A stretch of DNA of 37,016 bases from a virus: positions 1 to 37,016 of IMG/VR virus record IMGVR_UViG_3300046007_007262; one strand, 5' to 3'. The notes beneath the pieces are model-generated. The model had not been told where the DNA came from, did no database searches, and saw only the letters and a program-made list of their open reading frames with translations. Positions within the stretch are counted from its first letter, which is position 1; every line of letters begins with the position of its first letter. Shown piece after piece: positions 35,301 to 37,016 of this stretch. The translations under genes and the position numbers were made by a program.

Positions 35301-37016
35301 TGTTCCAGGTCCACCACTCCCACCTGTTGCAAAATTCATAGAATATTGTAATTTACAATTTTGATGGACTTCTACTACTACTGAGTTTAATTTTAATTTT
35401 AATACTACAAATCCACCATCATTACTCGCATAGAATGAGCCAACCCCTTTTGATGGATTTGTTCTTTTATTTGCACCACCTGCCCCCGAAACTATACATC
35501 CGAATTTATCTTCTGGGTGTTTTATCAGTTGTATGTTATGTTCATGTCCACATAAATACATGTCTACATTATACTGTTTTAATATATTGCTCAGTTTGTT
35601 TCGCATAACTGGTGCATCATCATTTTGGTATGTGCCGTATGATCGTATTGGGTGGTGTCCCATTACGATCTTCCATCTAGAACCCCTTTCGTTTGATTTT
35701 TGTAATTCTTGTTTTAACCACTGTAGCTGGCTTTCATCGTTTTGGCCTAAAATTGTAGTTGTATCTAATGCAAAAAAATCTACTCTAAACTCTTGATTAT
35801 TTGCACCATTAAATGTACTAGAAAATGTATAATACTTCGATGGCATATACCATCTTTTAGATCCTAATTGTTTAGTACTATACTCTATTTGTGCTTGAAT
35901 GTTTCCACGATGATCGTGGTTTCCTAATATAGAATACCACTTTGGTTTCGTGGTATACATGTCTTCAAATTTTGTTTTCCATTGCGAATCTGTTGTACTA
36001 GTTACGCCACTGTTATAAAAATTATCACCAGTATTCAATATTCCTAAAACTTCACCACCAGCCGTTCCTGTCAATAACTTATAATATAAATCAAAGTATT
36101 TTTTTCTAAGTGGCCACGTTCTATCGCTACCATGCACAACTTCTGTTATACGTCTTCCAGCACTTTCGCCTTGGTCTGCTATTATTCTCAAATCTATACC
36201 ATTAGTTCCACCTATAAAATAAAATGCAGACGCTTCAGCTGCGTATTTGAAAGCAACTGAATCTAAATTTGACATAATATCATCGGATATTCCAAGATTA
36301 CTATTTAAATATTCTTGAAATTTTCTGTAGTTTCTTTCATGGGTTAATTGAATCCAACCCCTACCGTGATATTTACCATAACCTTTTTGATTAAATCGAT
36401 CAATACTACCATATTCGAAAAAACTACGCCAATTATCAGTTTCATGCGCACACTGTGCTAAAAAATGCGCCAATCTAAATGCAGTGTTTATTTGATATTT
36501 TGGTATTATTATAGATTCTATTTTAGAAAAAACATCTATGGGGGTGTCCAATCCTGGATTTCTAGTTAATATTCCAGAATCAGAAATGGGTCCACGACTC
36601 ACTTGTATGCCATCTATCGTTGATTTATTTTCTCTATTCGGTGAATGTATTAATGTCGTTGGTATGTATCCATCCTCGTTTGGACCTAATGTGTTTAGCA
36701 TTTGTATGTTTATATTTTGCGTAGATCCTTCTCTTATCGAGATGTATTCATTTAAACATTTTGCAACTTCTTTTTGTCTGGAATCTCCAGATCCCCAATC
36801 GCCTATCACAACGAATACTTTGGATGGATCAGTATCGGGTGTTCGTCTGTCTTGTGGTCTGAATGGGCCATCATCTGATGGATCTAGTTGCGCTGTTGGG
36901 TCGTTTGGGTCTGGACCTTCACCTGTATCACTAGGTCCAGATGTCCCAGGCCCAGATGTTCCAGGTCCAGATGTTCCAGGTCCAGATGTCCCAGGTCCAG
37001 GTCCTGGTTCATCGCT
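29355..37016 (-). CDS. Giant multi-enzyme tail/virion protein (5' end beyond window)
   Basis: The frame is open to the right edge (2,553 codons in window). A GTG at 36809 is not a believable start, since it would cut off the first beta strand ([10 protein letters not shown]) of a folded domain. In order from the N-terminal side: GPGTS linker; purple-acid-phosphatase-like domain with a GH19 domain nested in it; GPGTS linker; NAGPA-type phosphodiester glycosidase; charged Lys/Glu region; ~190 unassigned residues; second GH19 domain; Gly-Thr repeat; short Cys-bearing segment; poly-Pro; OmpA domain; long GPGTS linker; a C-terminal region with an SAGCQ motif and a transglycosylase-like fold lacking its glutamate. 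It is followed by baseplate genes, so the likely role is a tail-tip or virion-associated machine that opens the host envelope. No signal peptide can be judged because the N-terminus is absent. Confidence 0.88.
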   Translation of the reverse strand, partial: SDEPGPGPGTSGPGTSGPGTSGPGTSGPSDTGEGPDPNDPTAQLDPSDDGPFRPQDRRTPDTDPSKVFVVIGDWGSGDSRQKEVAKCLNEYISIREGSTQNINIQMLNTLGPNEDGYIPTTLIHSPNRENKSTIDGIQVSRGPISDSGILTRNPGLDTPIDVFSKIESIIIPKYQINTAFRLAHFLAQCAHETDNWRSFFEYGSIDRFNQKGYGKYHGRGWIQLTHERNYRKFQEYLNSNLGISDDIMSNLDSVAFKYAAEASAFYFIGGTNGIDLRIIADQGESAGRRITEVVHGSDRTWPLRKKYFDLYYKLLTGTAGGEVLGILNTGDNFYNSGVTSTTDSQWKTKFEDMYTTKPKWYSILGNHDHRGNIQAQIEYSTKQLGSKRWYMPSKYYTFSSTFNGANNQEFRVDFFALDTTTILGQNDESQLQWLKQELQKSNERGSRWKIVMGHHPIRSYGTYQNDDAPVMRNKLSNILKQYNVDMYLCGHEHNIQLIKHPEDKFGCIVSGAGGANKRTNPSKGVGSFYASNDGGFVVLKLKLNSVVVEVHQNCKLQYSMNFATGGSGGPGTSGPGTSGPGTSGPGTSGPGTSGPGSTPQQSSCSKNIKTDGSSYWLAFCKPENVKFLGVDNPNGARQKFSWYRQRFAFGYTTTGATTSPGLKLKDGSSWYMDGAINGGFYGPAYNTFRGKTLVKPKSKGEPTRDQQEPPFRSYPTLGISDLRIPNKFDFMTIDSTDKGYGIYQTNGDYDDISSIVSDSSKYANGVMHGLPALIINGKNTGTSIEGNLDRRTVLGVKNNGIVVLMTFFNQPLNVGLANTIKKLIPDIKHALALDGGGSTFMYYKNNGVDKYYSMDRNKNGSGVPERWYGSIIGFKCSNEDLTAVDMTGVSDGSNLTSNDISTSGTSSIASLQTELEQTSLTDVSSLIASNNDKKEKENVDSAEDDKKREAKLKNEPDENCAPKQEKNSIKEKSAEKTPEEQLEDIRRETGIQNKNVQEVYGDSNKIFPRENPKATNEQILNLLCAELNFQKNVDRLLYEVASTNPQAISPFDTRSPEYGRYKSLQNGNIFEVVSSLVGETKDSTYKKSVWSIGGDLYERLIYPLEPRINRRAERDPKTGIPQKIDNIDKALGIVSKESDYVYKGPADRNKLYIPWGLTQFHNKALTDNIDDDTKNPPLHQWSYGINISKQIKDDKGNILSRNPDFGLRIPVFEQLNFIIGFFEINTRLTLAHFLAQCAHETNGWINFFEVGSMEYLDTAAYGGKPYNGGSKYHGRGWIHLTHKYNYERFHDYMTVHKKELNYDPIAKNVIEKPDYVAYDYSAHAAGWFFRGQKNSKGQTGGKDLLMEINKYYGNKGETDDIHNQCVTRITKFVNGGDSGLSERIALFHKYNNILLEAENKHNERYKSKIETNKTNTINELQDNYNNTSGVLYTDPLTGEQFEYTPCNCLSDALKDQEGALRYNASRGIWDQNNYIFAQHVADGYKFDTLPKVVWSYVGHNYVKDNNIDGAGTGTGTGTGTGTGTGTGTGTGTSTGTGTGTGTGTGTGTGTGTGTGTGTGTGTGTGTGTGTGTGTGTGTGTGTGTGVDGRTSFFLSDDYDSEQNWDDPLDTSLYPWPGDPDEKLELYTCPQIEQILRDESFCNGCTTTQKQILRDRLVAIYNRKCNNTPPPPPPPPPPPKKEICVEILLFEYDSPTLRPQSQSEIDKICKWLKDCPTLKIRIEAHASKEGDNDEYNLRLSQARADAIKAALIRCGISGSRLEAVGFGVTRLLPGIPPNDPKNRRVELVILEGECDTIVSFSEDCDQPGPGTSGPGTSGPGTSGPGTSGPGTGGPGTSGPGTSGPGTSGPGTSGPGTSGPGTGGPGTGGPGTGGPGTSGPGTSGPGTSGPGTSGPGTSGPGTDQKPAWVDTNCENYPDPPEVANFKFKCEDENSKKATSDLDKVYKIHFPCMVAIRGYYSGVERQNNIGIYDDAMFLFESKLRMSSWRYNLDPTLSGMGQNTDENYITGRNADNIIYPGAYTFHPRWFIQYGEANGKQCTSNDPTEVDNCAGFAWHIGLRDDGKFNKIKYIAFWAHNHALLKFISSQQYSGYESFNSIPKWRMDMCGPNYGDRPCTKENTFSDLSRTFTSLVDTHNGGFNNNNFSGNRNVILIDESQPVKNIYNFKIKNKLDFDTGLMSTFGDDVRVRLYGTNTVFTTLGALDSGYSSFGSNLIHFGDLDSTNSAGCQTMIAPDFIPFNCLSHRWAKRHASRWRSEVKSGIRYFSGWENMMNIVNDNRVSAYDAQTKTYSKITMNNAENILPEYGISYYVIDGQRPARYDEIRRIINSRRFLVMGKKLSTRSGGLGLLKQVLQKIQDICKKYSIKMSHLMATIDYLSDFNLKYKNPKSGSVGLIAFKPETDPSSDLKIFKITTDQILQMNMLDQLELIDKYLSRRSSQFSEDPNLAEVFTAIALGVVIPSKDKTPPWDLNSTIFSSINKDDFIFGSVKFGALDNAEYPGKTRNLINDGNLQLGEILADVIQLSIEWETTADSAIKQAITKNYIKPYEQSIVFTEP
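29720..29960 (-). other. Domain: transglycosylase-like fold with missing catalytic Glu
   Basis: [31 protein letters not shown] and [15 protein letters not shown] follow the lysozyme-like transglycosylase pattern (LMAxIxxESxF, SGAxGLIQFxPxT, L..M..xxQLxxV.KYf). The expected Glu-Ser at the active site is Leu-Ser here, so catalysis is unlikely and a binding or structural role is inferred. Confidence 0.6.
30270..31240 (-). other. Domain: C-terminal region with SAGCQ motif, function uncertain
   Basis: Blocks [42 protein letters not shown] and [17 protein letters not shown] recall the His and SxGCQ pattern of phage-associated, YkuD-like wall proteins in which the Cys is the nucleophile. The resemblance is from memory of the motif and is weak. 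Several other Cys residues occur upstream. Confidence 0.35.
31318..31602 (-). repeat. GPGTS pentapeptide linker, 19 units
   Basis: A 15-base tandem repeat encodes GPGTS with GPGTG variants (units 5 and 11-13 counted from the N-terminal side) and a final GPGTD. It joins the OmpA domain to the C-terminal region. All three frames stay open on both strands over most of it, an effect of the repeat. Confidence 0.92.
31645..31975 (-). other. Domain: OmpA-like peptidoglycan-binding
   Basis: Beta strand [18 protein letters not shown], then [39 protein letters not shown] and the final NRRVEL give the OmpA C-terminal pattern. The family binds diaminopimelate in peptidoglycan non-covalently. The site that is usually Asp in the GHTD motif is HAS here, as in many homologues with an HASKEG-type loop. 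It would anchor the enzyme on the cell wall. Confidence 0.85.
31983..32015 (-). repeat. Poly-proline run, 11 residues
   Basis: Eleven consecutive CCN codons (CCA, CCC and CCT) precede the OmpA domain, giving a stiff polyproline-II spacer. On the plus strand it appears as a GGT/GGA-rich tract. Confidence 0.92.
32262..32497 (-). repeat. Gly-Thr dipeptide linker, nearly 40 units
   Basis: A 6-base repeat (GGAACT/GGAACA/GGCACA types) encodes alternating Gly and Thr with a single GTS break. It separates the second GH19 half from the OmpA half. The short unit makes it prone to length change by slippage. Confidence 0.92.
32830..33400 (-). other. Domain: second GH19-type glycosidase
   Basis: Motifs repeat those of the nested copy: [39 protein letters not shown] and [10 protein letters not shown]. 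Both expected glutamates are present. An insertion after the second motif and a longer loop before the last helix set it apart from the first copy. GH19 members cleave chitin or peptidoglycan glycan strands; peptidoglycan is the likely target in a phage. Confidence 0.83.
34383..35200 (-). other. Domain: NAGPA/DUF2233-type phosphodiester glycosidase
   Basis: Recognised from [48 protein letters not shown] and the hallmark [14 protein letters not shown]. Family members hydrolyse sugar-phosphodiester bonds, as in mammalian uncovering enzyme, which removes GlcNAc from GlcNAc-1-phospho-mannose. In a virion it could remove phosphodiester-linked sugars from teichoic acid, capsule or LPS; the substrate is inference. 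Confidence 0.82.
35230..35315 (-). repeat. GPGTS pentapeptide linker, five units plus GPGST
   Basis: The same 15-base unit as at 31318-31602, here between the acid-phosphatase fold and the NAGPA domain. Several units are identical in DNA to those of the other two arrays. Confidence 0.9.
35336..36062 (-). other. Domain: C-terminal portion of the acid-phosphatase-like fold
   Basis: After GDNFY come [13 protein letters not shown] (metal-binding Asn and His), [28 protein letters not shown] (His), [11 protein letters not shown] (two His) and IVSGAGG. These match the dinuclear-metal ligand set of purple acid phosphatases in order (D, D/Y, N, H, H, H). The substrate is probably a phosphomonoester; which one is unknown. 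Confidence 0.85.
36063..36821 (-). other. Domain: purple-acid-phosphatase-like core split by a nested GH19 domain
   Basis: The phosphatase starts at [13 protein letters not shown] (motif I, Asp codon at 36798-36800) and its first helix follows ([10 protein letters not shown]). Motif [12 protein letters not shown], comes only 258 residues later (Asp codon at 36024-36026); in mammalian tartrate-resistant acid phosphatase the corresponding Asp14 and Asp52 are 38 apart. The interval (about 36072-36550) is a GH19 chitinase/lysozyme-like domain: [15 protein letters not shown] with the general acid Glu, FFEYGS with the second Glu, and [18 protein letters not shown]. Both active sites look intact. 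Confidence 0.85.
36933..37007 (-). repeat. GPGTS pentapeptide linker at the window edge
   Basis: Four GPGTS units flanked by GPGP (N-terminal side) and [10 protein letters not shown], directly before an Asp/Pro-rich spacer and the acid-phosphatase domain. Its presence implies at least one more domain upstream of the window edge. Confidence 0.9.

Noticed and set aside
36807-36809. GTG as start of the giant gene
   Set aside because: The frame continues upstream through KVFVV, which completes the first phosphatase strand, and through a GPGTS linker to the window edge; no ribosome binding site is seen.

Overview
The window is a 37 kb piece of a low-GC tailed-phage genome with T4-like (myovirus) tail architecture, probably a large uncultivated Caudoviricetes phage. 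The evidence is a gp25-like and a gp6-like baseplate wedge pair, a tail-protein-I-like baseplate subunit, collagen-like tail fibre sequence, and a phage recombination/replication set (fused gp47-gp46/SbcD-SbcC, a DnaG/gp61-type primase and a T7-type endonuclease I). I saw no ribosomal, metabolic or tRNA genes. The host cannot be read from the sequence; an OmpA-type peptidoglycan-binding domain hints at a Gram-negative or diderm host, but weakly.

Every credible gene is on the minus strand, tightly packed with stop/start overlaps, so the transcriptional order runs from right to left. At the right edge is one enormous reading frame, open beyond the window (29355 to >37016, at least 2,553 codons). 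It encodes a multi-enzyme virion or tail-associated protein: a purple-acid-phosphatase-like domain with a GH19 chitinase/lysozyme-like domain nested inside it, an NAGPA-type phosphodiester glycosidase domain, a second GH19 domain, an OmpA domain, and a C-terminal part with a possible SAGCQ-motif domain and a degenerate transglycosylase-like domain. Low-complexity linkers (GPGTS pentapeptides, Gly-Thr dipeptides, poly-Pro) separate several of these. Next come a small charged protein, gp25-like, gp6-like, a DNRLRE-like protein, a coiled-coil protein, a 1,349-residue baseplate protein joining a tail-protein-I-like region to a LamG-like domain, and a 225-residue conserved structural protein.

From 19858 down to 10287 lies a tandem array of related structural proteins (378, 349, 1329, 443 and 575 residues, with one unrelated 109-residue helical protein). 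They share a C-terminal module of about 330 residues, or its last ~95 residues in the final member. The three DNA-metabolism genes (endonuclease I, primase, SbcDC fusion) are embedded downstream in the same orientation. Two fibre-type genes follow: a 1,022-residue appendage protein and a tail fibre running off the left edge with 176 collagen-like triplet positions visible.

The most unusual items are the nested phosphatase/GH19 architecture with several wall-directed modules in one polypeptide, the degenerate transglycosylase domain, the expanded paralogous structural family, the SbcD-SbcC fusion, and the shared quasi-palindromes in intergenic gaps. No stretch longer than about 100 bases lacks a gene.
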